NCBI GenBank assembly: GCA_963965975.1
Contig: OZ014414.1
Span: 7,412,730 to 7,476,729, forward strand
Source: Xestospongia bergquistia
Taxonomy: Eukaryota; Porifera; Demospongiae; Haplosclerida; Petrosiidae
Reading direction: 5' to 3'
Length of the DNA: 64,000 nucleotides
The notes under the pieces are model-generated. The model was given only the letters and a program-made list of their open reading frames with translations. It did not search any database and was not told the origin of the DNA. Positions within the stretch are counted from its first letter, which is position 1. The number at the start of each line of letters is the position of its first letter. A program made the position numbers and the translations under genes. Positions 1 to 12,143 of the stretch are shown piece after piece.

Positions 1-30
1 ACTAAGTTTAAAATGAACTAAAACATATAA

Positions 31-2079
31 TTAGAAAACAGCATCATACTTAACTTTATAATTATAATAAAATGAAACACTTTCATTATTTGATAAGCCA
101 ATATCAGTTGGATCATGTAAGGCAATGAAATCTTTAATATGAGGAGGAAGGTCTATTGATTGATATGTGATTGACTCTGATACAATAGATCTTGCTGAGA
201 GACAAGCAAGTGGAAAAGGTGTGGAAAATAATCATCAAGATGAGGATTGGCAAATTGTTCTGGTTGAAGTGTAGGTCTACTAACAGCATCAGAATGAGCT
301 CCATGAGCAAGGAGTAATGATGTGACTTCTTTATTTTTGGATAATTTAAGAGGTCTAAAACCATCACATCCAACTTCATTCACAAATATATGACCACCTG
401 ACTCAAGCAATAGTGACAAAAAGTCAGTAGTTACACCAAAAAATGTTAATACAAGATCAAGTAGGTTAGAATATAGTGGAGAAAGAGTAGGAAATTTAGG
501 ACACCTATCTATGGCTTCACGACAAAGAATAGAAACATCATTGTGAAGATTTGTATTCTTGTATAGGTATTGTAGTAGTCTTATTAAACATATGAAACTA
601 ATTTTGTGATCATAATGGTATAAGCTATGTACATGAGGTTCAATGGTTGTATATAACTGAACACTGAGTTGTTGACACATTATAAGATTTCTCAAAACAG
701 GTAAAAAACTGTTTTGGCAAATGTTGATATCATCAAAGACGCTTTGAGTCTCTGAAGAGGAGGTTGTTATACTAGTACAAGATTGATACCCATTTTCAAT
801 AAGGCTAATAAGTTCCCCATGATCGCTTGTAATACATACTTGAAGACGTGAGAGAAAGCATCTTTGTAGCTCGAACCCACAAAAGCAGACCATGAGTACA
901 AAAGTTGGTAGAAATCATCCATTTCCCAATTGCAAATAAACATTCAATAACAGTACTGTCACCATAACCAAGACATCGTTCTCTAATAATTAAGCTAAGT
1001 TGACTTGTGTAGTGATATTAGTTAATCAGAGTACTTTTCTTCAAACTCTTTAATGGATATTTCTTAGCTGAGGCTGCCATAAGTTTCAATAGGTTCAGAT
1101 AATGTAGGAGGTGGTAGCTTTAATTGAACTCTGAGGATAAGTCTTTCTTTAAATTTATCATGACATATTTGGTAAATTGGTGTTTGATATGCTGTATTTT
1201 TAAAAAATAAGTAGCTAACATTAAGTAAAATGCTATCAACTTTAAGTTGAGGAGGACAAAGTGGATTGTTAGTAACAAAGTCAGTAATAACATTTGGATT
1301 TAGTTCTCTGAGACAAAGACAAGATTCTTTTTTAATAAAATCTTTTCTGTCTGCCAAAAATAAAGCAGAAATTGTATTTGTAGATAATCAAAGATTTAAT
1401 TTTGGTGGTATAATTCAAATGAGAAAAGTATTTTTATTGCATTCAAATCTTTTCTTAATACAGCATGATGTAGTACAGTGTAGCCTTCAACATCAGTTAG
1501 AGTAGGATCAGCACCTGCTTTAAGTAATAGTGATATGATATCTTTGTCTGTATAACTCATAGTAGCATACATAAGTACTGTTTGTCCCTTCATATCTCGA
1601 TAATGAACATCAGCTCCAACTTTGAGTAGATAGCTTACAATCTCTTCACTGGGATCATATCTTGACACAGCCCTTAATAAAGGTGTCACAGAACAACAGT
1701 CTGGTATGTTAACTGATGCTCCATGAGATACCAATAGTTTTAAAAGCTTAGGTGATGGACTTTCAACAGCAGCATGTACAAGAGTCTGTCTGCGAATCAG
1801 TGGGCTAGAAACCTGTATTTTGTCTGGTACTAGCTGGTTGATATCAAATTGTCCACTATGATGATCTAACACATACTGGACTATGTTGACATAATCAGAT
1901 CGACAGGCTTCAAGTAACACTGATATAAATCCACTAGTAAATGTAGCTGGACCAATATATAAGTTATTGTTAGCTAGATACTTCTTTAGATCTTCTAGTA
2001 TCTTTTTTGCCAAAGTATTTGAAGATTTAAGTTGCGGAAATACTCGTCCAACTTCTTCTTCTGACAATAACCACTCCAT
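31..2079 (-). pseudogene. FEM1-like ankyrin gene, broken copy (psi-1)
   Basis: Reading right to left, this begins at an ATG (2077-2079) with the family start MEWLLS, the NLYIGPATFTSGF motif and ankyrin repeats like those of the intact paralogs. It then continues through the mid region, the TPR-like block and the C-terminal VHL-box-like tail, with a stop at 31-33. The frame is lost several times: after about 1396 in the ankyrin/mid junction, around 960-1060 where part of the RERCLGYGD block is deleted, near 855 by an extra base, and near 224 just before the tail. The order of domains is intact, so this is a decayed full-length paralog, not a fragment. Its closest relative here is the broken copy at 17088-19005, and both share the same 5' flank. 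High confidence that it is FEM1-like; very likely non-functional. Confidence 0.85.
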
Positions 2080-3130
2080 GTTAGGTTATATATTGTAACA
2101 AAAGTGGGCTAGCAGATCAAATGGAGGAAGTTCATGATCAATAAATAATGGACCAATCAGATTCATTGTATTTTAGTTTCCCACACTACATTAACCAATC
2201 ATATTGTTTTAGTCATGAGACCGCTAAGTTCACTATTTAAACCATTCACATTCATTTTCGGTCAGTCTTGAGTCTGGATATTATATTTAACTTATTATTA
2301 AAATCAAAGATTATTTTAACCCAGACGGGGTTCAATTAGCTAGCGTTGTGAGGCGCATCTGACATATATATTTCCTGCTTTCCTATAAATTTCTGATTTG
2401 GCAAATACTATAAATATCTAAACTACTACTAATAAATTAAGCATGTGCTCAGAAGGGATTGTATGAGTTGTCTAAATGAACATGTAAATTAAAGATGTCA
2501 CTGTAAAAATGTGCTGACTGATTTCACCAATTCTTGATCATTACAGATACACAAACTACATGGTGGATACTGTGAAGTAATAAACGTCTGTATAGTAGTG
2601 CTCTTATTACTAATATATTATTTCAGTTGCCTACAAGGTGCAAACAATCAACAGCGATCTAGACTTTCCCAAGAGGAAAGACCAGCTGCCCTAGCCTTGT
2701 GTAGCACTGAAGTGTAAATAGACTACAATATAAGAATATAAACTACACTGTACACATGGCTAAGTAATAATAACACATTACACAGAATTTCATAGCTCTC
2801 ACAATTATAATTACATGAAAATACATGACTTATCATTAGTTAATTATTACAAAGTCAGGGATTTACTATTTTCATCATCTCATTCTTATTGTATGCAATG
2901 AAATGAATACAAATTGGTAGATCAATCAATCAACTTTTGTAGTAATAGACATTCACACAAGCAATTATCCAACAGGACACAAATTTATGTAAGAAATATC
3001 AAATAATGATTTCAATGTATAGCACATATTCCTGCTTTGTATAATTATACATTAATTGATATACTAAGTCATTGTGTCACATCAACAGAGGCTTTGGTTG
3101 TTATAATTTCATCAAGGTGCACAAAACTCG
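2080..3130. other. Duplicated 5' flank of psi-1, no gene
   Basis: No coding region is seen. From about 2360 the sequence matches 19010-19770 almost base for base, and from about 2776 it also matches 9965-10318. It is therefore the repeated spacer of the FEM1 duplication unit. The 2095-2360 piece next to the psi-1 start has no counterpart in the second copy, which points to a deletion there. Confidence 0.7.
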
Positions 3131-3296
3131 TGATATTTCTATAATCTTTATAGGAGAGAGAACCCAATAATCTTTTACCCACAAAATAAGAACTATAATA
3201 GAACAACAACTACAATAACTGACTACAACAAGAAATGCATGCTCTTATATATCAACAAAACCATACAACTGTAACTAGTTATGACAAGTTATTACA
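3131..3296 (-). repeat. 3' LTR of the Gypsy element
   Basis: About 166 bp bounded by TG...CA. On the element strand it follows a purine run (AAGAGAGGGGAGA, about 3300-3314), as expected for a polypurine tract. The outer 50 bp recur at 6428-6477 and a 155 bp homolog occurs at 19771-19925. Confidence 0.75.
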
Positions 3297-3309
3297 GATC
3301 TCCCCTCTC

Positions 3310-4574
3310 TTATTCCCAAGATTCTTCAGCAAAACATTGAGGAGGTTGTATGTTTCTAGTTGGATATCTTCTTTCATTATTGGAATGTGTCACTGGTGTA
3401 GGCATTTGGTCAAGTGAGACTTCGATATCAGGAAAGTAATCAGAAATACGTTGACGCATTTGATTCTTGTGCCTTTTTACATAATTATTTGAATCTTCTA
3501 GATGTATGATAAATGTAACATTTTCACGATGTTCTACAACAGTACCAGAGAAGTTGCATACATACACAAGATCACCAATAACAAAATCTCTATTTTTAAT
3601 TTGTCTATCAAATGATTGCTTTGTTTCTCCTGTTTTTTAAAAACTTTATAGTTCAACTGAGGTTGTAATAAATCAAAACGAGTGTTTAATTGTCTGCCAA
3701 ACATTAACTCTGAGGGAGACATGCCTTTGGTACTATGAGGCGTTATTCGATAGTTAAATAAGAATCTAGCTAATTTCAAATCTACTGTACCTTCAGATAT
3801 TTTTTTCATTCCACCTTAGAAAGCTTGAACCATTCTTTCAGCCAGGCCATTTGATTGGGGATGGTATGGTGCTGTCAATAAATGAGCAATACCATTGAGC
3901 TTGAGAAACTCCTCAAATTCACTACTTGTGAAGCAGCTACCGTTATCAGACACAATCGTTTGAGGAATACTAAATCTAGCGAATGTGCTTCTTAACAACT
4001 GAATAGTGGCAGCTGATGTAGTTGAAGAGGTTTTAAATATCTCCACCCACTTCGAATGGCCATCAATAATGAGTGTAAACATGGAGTTCATGAGTGGACC
4101 CACATAATCGATGTGTAGTCTATTCCATGGTCTACTTGGCCAAGACTATGGTTTCAGAGGTACTGATGGTACATCCCTCTGGTTCTCTTGGCATTTAGAA
4201 CATTCTTTTACTAATTTCTCTATCTCTGAGTCCATTCCAGGCCACCAAAGATACATTCGTGCGAGACTTTTCATTCTACTAATTCCTGGATGTCCCTGGT
4301 GTAACTCCAACAACAACTGTATCCTCCTTGGTGGTGGTACTAAGACCCTTGAGCCAAATACTATACAACCATTCGAGGTCGATAGCTCTGACTTCCATCT
4401 TACAAATTGTTTCAGCTCTTCTGAACACTGGTTTGGCCAGCCATTTTGTATATAATTGTAGATGCGAGATAAGGTTGGATCCTTCTGTGTCCAATCCTTG
4501 ATACTTTCTTTAGTAATTGGCATCTTCTCTATTGCTTCCATTAATATTAGTTCTGTTGGTACCAGTTCTTTCAC
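3310..4574 (-). pseudogene. Gypsy integrase region (broken)
   Basis: The integrase inserts retrotransposon cDNA into the genome. An H2C2 zinc-binding domain (HQGH...CSKCQ) lies at about 4170-4350. The catalytic core follows at 3816-4103 with all three acidic residues visible: D in IIDGHSKW, D in VSDNGS, and E in NGLAERM. A C-terminal part continues to 3310 and ends with a RYPTRN..PP motif. The frame changes near 4110, 3810 and 3550. Relative to the copy at 19937 a stretch of about 26 bp is deleted near 3550. Non-functional. Confidence 0.85.
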
Positions 4575-4589
4575 TGACGTTGTAAAACC

Positions 4590-6001
4590 TGGTAATCTGC
4601 TTAGAGCATCAGCATTACTATGCTTATGTGTTGGATGAAATAATATCTTGTACTTGTAATTTGCAAGAGTCAGTGCCCATCTCTGAATTCGTCCTGCAGC
4701 TTGTGCAGGTACAGTTTGCTTCCACCAAAGAGTGACTTCAAATGTAAATTATCTGTGTAAATAGTAAAGGGATGTCCAAATAGATACCAATAATACTTTT
4801 AATTCCAAATATGCTGACTAGTCCTTTCGTTTCCAATTGAGAATACCGTTTTTCAGTTCTGTGAGAGTACGAGATGCGAAACCTATAGGTTTCTCCGAAC
4901 CGTCTGTAAGACGATGTGCCAGAACAGCTCCATTACTGTAGTTGGAGGCATCACATGCTAATATTAGTTCAAGAAATGGGTCAAAATGGACTAATAGCTT
5001 GGATGACATCAAAAATTTTCTTAGAGTTCTGAAATGTTTCTTCTTCTGTTTTCGACCATGTCCATGGAGTCTGCCTTCTGAGTAACCTATATAAAGGAAA
5101 AAAAGAACATTTGACAAAATTAGGTAAAAAATCTGCCATAATATGATAGCAGTCCTAAATATGACTTCAGTTGAGTTAAGTTTTTAGGGCTGGGGCGTCT
5201 TGAATAGCTTGTAGCTTCTCTTTAGTGCGGTGTAAACCCTCTGCATCAATGATATATCCAAGGTATGATACTGACTTAATCATGAAACAACACTTGTCTT
5301 TCTTTAATAACATCCCAGCATCCTCCATTACTGTCTCTAATGACTATAAATGGTCTTCGTTTGTCTTGCCTATAATTAAGACGTCATCAATGTAGACAAC
5401 AACTCCTGGAATATTTTGGAGAAGTCCCTCCATCACCCGTTGAAATATAGCAGGTGCAGAAGAGATGCCAAATGGTAATCAGGTGTACTCAAATAACCGC
5501 TTTTGTATATTTATAACTGTAAATTTCTTTGATGATTCTTCTAATTCGACTTGTTGATATGTTTGACTCATATCTAGTTTTGTAAACGATTTACCTCCTC
5601 TGAGAGTTGCCAGGTCTTCTATACGAGGGATAGGGTAGCGGTCCAATTTAGCCACTGGATTGACCACTAGTGACCTTAAAATCAACGCAAGTCCTCACTG
5701 AACGGTCTGATTTCAAGACAGGTACAATTGGTGTAGCCCACTCAGAAAATTGTACTGGCTTATATATACCTAATGATAATAATTTGTCCAATTCTTCTTC
5801 TATTTTTACTTTCATTGAGTAGGGTACTGGTCGTGCTTTACAAAACTTCGAAGTAGCATCTGGCTCGACAAGAATCTTGGTTCTTTCACTTTTCCTAATC
5901 TCTCTTGAAATATCTTGTCGTGATGAGCCAACATTGTTTGCAATTTGTCCTCCTCTACTTAGTGCATACTCTGCCTGTTGATCCAAATGTGTTTGAACCA
6001 A
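4590..6001 (-). pseudogene. Gypsy reverse transcriptase/RNase H region (broken)
   Basis: This is the RT-RNase H segment of the element. The RT fingers region is at 5648-6001. The first catalytic Asp lies in FTKLDMSQ (about 5570) and the YIDD active-site motif at about 5383-5400. RNase H at 4818-5117 carries the ACDAS catalytic Asp and the region ends with HSNADALSRLPG near 4590. Lesions include an in-frame TGA just before LPFGIS (about 5478), a second stop near 5345 and frame changes near 5670 and 5120. Confidence 0.85.
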
Positions 6002-6099
6002 TTTCGTCCAAATATGTTAGGTCCTTCACCTTCTGGGATTAATATGAATAGGGTGACAGATTGAGATTTGTACTGAACTTTATAACATCAGCTCTGTCA

Positions 6100-6427
6100 A
6101 TTGGTTGAAGTTGTTCCTCTGAGAATGTTTTAAGTACTGTGTTAGTCCTTTTTAACTCTCGTCCAGGGAACAATCTAGTTCAGGTTGATAATGAGAGAAT
6201 GGAGACAGAAGCTCCTGTGTCTAGTTCCATAAGTACAGGTTTCCTTTCGATATAAACTATCAATTTCATAGCATTATTGTCCTCACCAAAATGGTTTAAA
6301 AAGAGTTCAATAGGCTCTCAGTTTGATGGGCTGAGGCTTGTGGTCTCGAGATCTCCTTGGAGTGGTCCTGACTGGTTTTGGGGCGGTTCTGCAAACTCTT
6401 TGGATGTGGCCAACTTTACCACAACTG
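6100..6427 (-). pseudogene. Gypsy protease and gag zinc-knuckle remnant
   Basis: The aspartic protease motif ELDTGASVSILS is readable on the minus strand at about 6195-6227. Upstream, at about 6390-6427, is a partial CCHC knuckle (CGKVGHIQRVC) whose first Cys pair is disrupted. The knuckle abuts directly on the 50 bp LTR stub, so the rest of gag, the primer-binding site and most of the 5' LTR have been deleted. Confidence 0.7.
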
Positions 6428-6477
6428 ATATATCAACAAAACAATAGAACTGTAACTAGTTATGACAAGTTATTACA
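6428..6477 (-). repeat. Truncated 5' LTR stub
   Basis: Fifty bases nearly identical to the inner end of the 3' LTR (3247-3296), ending in ...TTACA and followed by atact, the presumed target-site duplicate. Confidence 0.7.
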
Positions 6478-7638
6478 ATACTCAGTTGCTATTCTTTATT
6501 TGGCTCAGTGCACTCAGAACATAATTTGAGAACGAGTCTCAATTTAAGAAGGGCTCAATCGAGGAAATACAGTATCCTATCATGTTTAGATTACACAAAA
6601 TTTTTAACAATTGATGTCATTGCAAATTCATAGTATCACTTGATATATAGGAAATAAACCTTAAAAATCACGCACTACAAAGCACAAGTTAATGTACAAA
6701 TATTATAGTCTTTTTATGAGAAATACATGCTACATGAATGATGGTTAAGCAAAAATTAAAGTCAATTAGTCTAATGGTTGTTGCAAACACTATTATTTAT
6801 ATTATTCCAATGACAATTTCTTGTTTATGATTACTATACATTATACAAATAATTCATAATATTATTTGTAGGAAATCCCAAGACATTTATAACAGACAAG
6901 TTAAATTATTCTGTTTTGGGAATTATATTCATCTTAAAATTTTATTAAACTATTTAATTTCAGAATGAAGTCTCAAGTTCTCACAACAGTCATGATGATG
7001 AGCAACTAAATGATTTCTGTGATAGCAAAATGTTTCATTCATTGGAATTAATGAATTTATGATATTTGATGATGGCATAAATACCATGCTCTGTAATAAA
7101 ATAAAGTTCTTATTAGTTGTATATCATGTTGGACTTGTGTATTATTGATAGGTCAACTTCTTGAATATCATTTTATATCTTACAGTCTGCTCTCTATTAT
7201 GGAAAAATCCCAGTTTTCTTTGGAGCTCGTGGACGATAACATGGAATATATAATTAAAAGGCTATGATTCTCCAATGTTGATGATAATCCCACAACCTGT
7301 ATTTGGAGAGTATACATATCTACAATGCATAAAAATGGCTGCATACATTTAATTGAAGGCAATGCCTATTTGTTTGGCAGGAACTGCATACTTTGTTGCA
7401 TACCAAAATACATTTGCACTCCAAAAGCAAACATTAATAATACACAGCAAAAGGCAAATCTATCATAATACACTCTGGCTATAAGTGACTTGATGAGTAC
7501 ACAAAGGTTTATATGTACATGTGTCCATCAATCCATCTCCTTTATTTCCATCTGTCTACTAAGACTGATGATAACTCCACAAACTACATTTGTTAAATAA
7601 TTTTTTAAAAGAAATACAAAACTTAGAAAAAAATAACA
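6478..7638. other. Intergenic, duplicated spacer
   Basis: No gene seen. It continues the duplicated spacer and matches about 10324-11280. The 7240-7638 part, which is the 3' flank of the next FEM1 gene, matches 12790-13169 and 22540-22965. Confidence 0.6.
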
Positions 7639-9564
7639 TCACGCTATATATTCAAAAAATTGTCGATTTCTTTCAATACTTGGGAAGCCAATATCAGAAG
7701 GATCATGTAAGACAATGAAACCTTTAATATGAGGAGGAAGTTCTAGCGATTGATATGGGATTGACCCTGATACTATAGATCTTGCTGAGAGACAAGCAAG
7801 TGGAAGAGGTGTGGAGAAATAGTCATCAAGATGAGGATTGACAAATTGTTCATCTTCAGATGTAGGTCTACTAACAGCATCAGGATGAGCTCCATGAGCA
7901 AGGAGTAATGATGTGATTTCTTTACTCTTGGATAATTTAAGAGGTCGAAAACCATAATTTCCAACTTCATTCACAAATATATGACCACCTGACTCAAGCA
8001 ATAATGACAAAAAGTCAGTAGTTACATCAAAATATGTTAATGCAAGATTAAGTAGGTTAGAATGTAGTGAAGTATAAGTATGAAATGTAGGACACCTATC
8101 TATCGCTTCATGACAAAGACTAGACACATCATTGTGAAGCTCTGAATTCTTCCATAGGTATTCCAATAGTTGTAGTAAAAGCTTAAAACTAATTACATGA
8201 TCAACACGGCTAAAGATATGCAAATTGGGTTCAATGGGTCTATATATCTGAATACTTAGTTGCTGACATGTTATCAGATTTCTCAAGACAGGTAAAAACT
8301 CATTTTGGCAAAGTTTAGTATCATTAAAAAGGTTTTCAGCATCTGAAGAGATTCTTATGTTAAGACAACATAAATACCCATTTTGAATAAGGCTAATAAT
8401 TTCATAATGATCGCTTGTAATACATACTTGAAGACATGAGAGAAGCATCTCTGTAGCTCGAACCCACAAAAGTAGACCTTGTGTGGGATAGTTTTGGGTA
8501 GAAATCATCCATTTCCCAATTGCAAATAAACATTTTATAACAGTACTCTCACCATAACCAAGACATCGTTCTCTGATAAGAAGGCATTGATAAGCTAAGT
8601 TGACTTGTGTAGTGATATTTGTTAAATCAGAGTAGTTTTCTTCAAACTCTTTAATAGATGTTATTTCAGTGAGACCACCATAAGTTTCAACAGCTATAGG
8701 ATCAGACAATTTAGGAGGTGGTAGCTTTAATTGAGCTCTGAGGATAAGTCCTTCTTTAAATCTATCGTGACATAATTGGTAATTTGGTATTCGAATTGTC
8801 GTATTCTGAAAAAATAAGTAGCTAGCATTAAGTAAAACGCTATCAACTTTAAGTTGAGGAGAACAATATGGATGTTTACTAACAAAGTCAGTAATATCAT
8901 TTGGATTTGTTTCATTGAAACTACGAGGTACGTTATTTTCAAAAAAATTTCCTTTGTCAGCTAAGAAAAAAGCAGAAATCTTACTTGTAGATGAACAAAG
9001 GCTTAGTGATATTTTACATTTGAAAAGTATTTTAATAGCCTTCAAATTCTTTCTTAATACAGCATGATGTAGTACAGTGTAGCCTTCAACATCAGTTAGA
9101 GTAGGATCAGCACCTGCTTTAAGTAATACTGATATGATATCTTTGTCTGTCTGACTCATAACAGCATACATAAGTACTGTTTGCCCCTTCATATCTCGAT
9201 AATGAACATCAGCTCCAACTTTGAGTAGATAGCTTACAATCTCTTTACTGGGATCACGTGTAGACACTGATTTTAACAAAGGTGTTACAGAATGGCAGTC
9301 TGGAATATTAACTGATGCTCCATGAGATACTAGTATTTTTAAAATCTCAACTTGTTTTTTTTTATTTCTACCAAACATATCGTATCCAACCGCAGCATGT
9401 ACAAGAGTCTCTTTGTTAATCACTGAACTAGAAACTTGTATCTCGTCTGGTACGAAGTCATTCCACGAAATAAGCTGGTTGATATCAAATTGTTCACTAT
9501 GATGTTCTAACACATACTGGACTATGTCGACATAATCATATTTACAGGCTTCAAGTAACACCAT
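7639..9564 (-). CDS. FEM1-like ankyrin protein, N-terminally truncated
   Basis: A 641-codon open frame almost identical to residues 57-697 of the intact paralog at 13170-15263. It holds ankyrin repeats, the TPR-like block with RERCLGYGE, C-terminal ankyrins (LLLESGGHIFVNEVG, LLLAHGAHPDAVSR) and the tail with LPPHIKGFI. The first 56 residues (MEW... to ...TFTSGFL) are absent: the sequence switches at 9564-9566 into the middle of another FEM1 relic. The remaining first Met corresponds to M57 and lacks the family promoter motif. The frame is otherwise clean, so truncation is recent. Probable role if made: CUL2-linked substrate receptor. More likely a young pseudogene unless an upstream exon supplies a start. 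Confidence 0.75.
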   Translation of the reverse strand: MVLLEACKYDYVDIVQYVLEHHSEQFDINQLISWNDFVPDEIQVSSSVINKETLVHAAVGYDMFGRNKKKQVEILKILVSHGASVNIPDCHSVTPLLKSVSTRDPSKEIVSYLLKVGADVHYRDMKGQTVLMYAVMSQTDKDIISVLLKAGADPTLTDVEGYTVLHHAVLRKNLKAIKILFKCKISLSLCSSTSKISAFFLADKGNFFENNVPRSFNETNPNDITDFVSKHPYCSPQLKVDSVLLNASYLFFQNTTIRIPNYQLCHDRFKEGLILRAQLKLPPPKLSDPIAVETYGGLTEITSIKEFEENYSDLTNITTQVNLAYQCLLIRERCLGYGESTVIKCLFAIGKWMISTQNYPTQGLLLWVRATEMLLSCLQVCITSDHYEIISLIQNGYLCCLNIRISSDAENLFNDTKLCQNEFLPVLRNLITCQQLSIQIYRPIEPNLHIFSRVDHVISFKLLLQLLEYLWKNSELHNDVSSLCHEAIDRCPTFHTYTSLHSNLLNLALTYFDVTTDFLSLLLESGGHIFVNEVGNYGFRPLKLSKSKEITSLLLAHGAHPDAVSRPTSEDEQFVNPHLDDYFSTPLPLACLSARSIVSGSIPYQSLELPPHIKGFIVLHDPSDIGFPSIERNRQFFEYIA

Positions 9565-9965
9565 TTATCTATGGCTTCAAGACAAAGACTGGACACATCA
9601 TTGTGAAGGTCTGAATTCTTGTATAGGTATTCCAATAGTTGTAGTAATGACATGAAAGTAATGAAGTGATCATTATAGTACAAGCTATGTACATGAGGTT
9701 CAATGGTTGTGCATAGTTATTAACATGTTATCAGATTTCTTAAAACAGGCACAATTTTATTTTGCCAAGTATGACTAAAATCAAAAAGGTTTAGATCTTT
9801 GAAGTTGTTATACTAGTACAAGATTGATAGCCACTGGAATAAGACTAATTAGTTCATCATGATCACTTTAAGTACACACTTGAAGATAGCGTTTCTGTGG
9901 CTCAAAGCCACAAAAGCAGACTTTGAGTCCAAAAGCTGGTCAAAATCATCCGTTTTCCAATTACA
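9565..9965 (-). pseudogene. FEM1-like mid-region relic
   Basis: Minus-strand remnant of the part between the TPR-like block and C-terminal ankyrins (DVSSLCLEAIDK-like text and upstream). It matches relics at 15660-16050 and 25390-25800 closely but has indels and stops. It is fused to the truncated gene on its left and to the duplicated spacer on its right. Confidence 0.7.
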
Positions 9966-11640
9966 CAGAATTTAGTAGCTCCCACAATTATAATTACATG
10001 AAAATACATGACTTATCATTAGTTAATTATTACAAAGTCAGGCATTTACTATTTTCATCATCTCATTCTTATTGTATGCAATGAAATGAACACAAATTGG
10101 TAGATCAATCAATCAATTTTTGTAGTAATAGACATTCACACAAGCAATTATCCAACAGGACACAAATTTATATAAGAAATATCAAATAATGATTTCAATG
10201 TATAGCACATATTCCTGCTTTGTATAATTATACATTAATTCATATACTAACTAAGTCATTGTGTCACGTCAATTGAGGCTTTGGTTGTTATAATTTCATC
10301 AATATGACATGGTGCACGTTACTCAGTTACCATAAAGCTATTCCTTATTTGGCTCAGTGCACTCAGGACATAATTTGAGAATGGGTCTTGATTTTAAGAA
10401 GGGCTCAATCGAGGAAATACAGTATCCTATCATGTTTAGATTACACAAATTTTTAACAATTGATGTCATTGTAAATTAATAGCATCACTTGATATATAGA
10501 AAATAAATTCTCTGAGGAACACTTTAAAAAATCACACACATAAAGTTACAAAGTACAAGTTAATGTACAAATTATTATAGTCTTTTTATGAGAAATACAT
10601 TCTACATGAATGATGGTTAACCAAAAAATAAAAGTCAAAATTAATGGTTGTTGCAAATACTACTACTTACATTATTCCAATGACAATCTCTTGTTTATGA
10701 TTACTATACATTATACAAATAATTCATAATATTATTTGTAGGAAATCCCAAGACATTTATAACAGACAAGTTGGATTAGTCTGTTATGGGAGCTATAATA
10801 TGCATCTTAAAATTTTATTAAACTATTTAATTTTCAGCATGAAGTCTCAAATCCTCACAACAGTCACGATGATGAGCAACTAAATGATTTCTGTGATGGC
10901 AAAATATTTCATCATACCCATGCATTGTTTAGTTCAAATGCAATGTCTTGTGTATTAGACATAGAAAATTCTCTCATTTCATATGTCCAATAACACATGT
11001 TCGTTTGTGTTTTTATTTTAGCTTATGTAAGGCCAAAACATGATTCTACTCTAAAAACAATACAACTAATTTTCCTGTTGTTTGAAGATATGAGAACATT
11101 GGAAATGATGAATTTATGAAATTATTTGATGATGATATATATAGTCTGTAATGAAATAAAGTTCTTATTAGTTGATATATATATATATATGTTGGACCTG
11201 TGTATTATTGACAGGTCCACTTCTTGAATATCATTTTACATCTTACAGTCTGCTCTCTATTATGGAAAATCCCAGTTTTCTTTGTAGCTAGTGGATGATC
11301 ACATGACATTATACATGCCATGCACATTATACCATATCACTTCATGTTCATGAAAATATTATTATATTCTAAGAACTAAACCAAAGAATTTGAGCTACAT
11401 TTTAAATAATGAATTAAAATTTTCTCATTGACTCTAATATAGTGTACTAAAAGCAAAGTAAAACACTATCTCTCTCTCTCTTATGATCTCAATCTCTTAT
11501 AATAATCAAAGTAGTTGTTTATGTAGAGCTTCAAAGTAATCTCTCTTAGAAACACCATTTTTAGGATTTATTTACATAATGTATTTCCTTTTGCAAGTCT
11601 TATTTCAAGCAATTTTAAGAAACACAAACTTAGAAAAAAA
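9966..11640. other. Duplicated spacer with empty retrotransposon site
   Basis: No gene. 9965-10318 matches 2776-3125 and 19423-19765. It then runs straight into sequence matching 6483 onwards, with no LTR element between. The unoccupied target lies around ttact at 10319-10323. A short (TA)n run lies at about 11181-11190. Confidence 0.7.
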
Positions 11641-11645
11641 TAACA

Positions 11646-12143
11646 TTACACTTCATCTTTAAAAATATGTTGAACAGTTTCTTTATTTGGGATGACAATA
11701 TCAGCTGGATCATGTAAAGCAATGAAACCTTTAATATGAGGAGGAAGATCTAGCAATTGATATGGGATTGACTCTGATCCTATAGATCTTGCTGAGAGAC
11801 AAGCAAGTGGAAGAGGTGTGGAGAAATAGTCATCAAGATGAGGATTGACAAATTGTTCACCTTTTGATATAGGTCTACTAACAGCATCAGGATGAGCTCC
11901 ATAAGCAAGAAGCAATGATGTGATTTCTTTACTCCTGGATAATTTAAGAGGTCGAAAACCATTATGTCCAAATTCATTCACAAATATATGACCACCTGAC
12001 TCAAGCAATAATGACAAAAAGTCAGTAGTTACATCAAAAGATGTTAAGACAAGATCAAGTAGATTAGAATGCAGCAGAGAACAAGTAGGAAATGTAAGAC
12101 ACTTATCTATGGCTTTACTACAAAGACTGGATACCAGTGTCAA
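11646..12143 (-). pseudogene. FEM1-like C-terminal fragment
   Basis: An open frame of 165 codons covering only the C-terminal ankyrins and the VHL-box-like tail (CLSARSIGSESIPY, LPPHIKGFIALHD), ending in a stop at 11646. There is no N-terminal part: at about 12140 the sequence changes to spacer matching about 20565-20710. It is a fragment left by recombination, with no promoter of its own visible. Confidence 0.75.

Larger units (their letters stand above)
3131..6477 (-). mobile_element. Ty3/Gypsy LTR retrotransposon, degenerate
   Basis: On the minus strand the order is truncated 5' LTR, zinc knuckle, aspartic protease, reverse transcriptase, RNase H, H2C2 zinc domain, integrase core, polypurine tract and 3' LTR. 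Protease before RT and integrase after RNase H is the Ty3/Gypsy order. The ORFs are broken by stops and frameshifts throughout, so this copy is dead. The left edge begins TG and the right edge ends CA. The base pairs just outside the right edge (atact, 6478-6482) match the 5 bp outside the left edge of the related copy at 19771. Most of the 5' LTR and gag is missing, so the element is internally deleted at its 5' end. Confidence 0.88.

Noticed and set aside
7773-8942. Minus-strand ORFs in other frames of the FEM1-like genes (also 13304-13501, 23076-23273)
   Set aside because: Recurring shadow frames created by codon bias in the paralogs.
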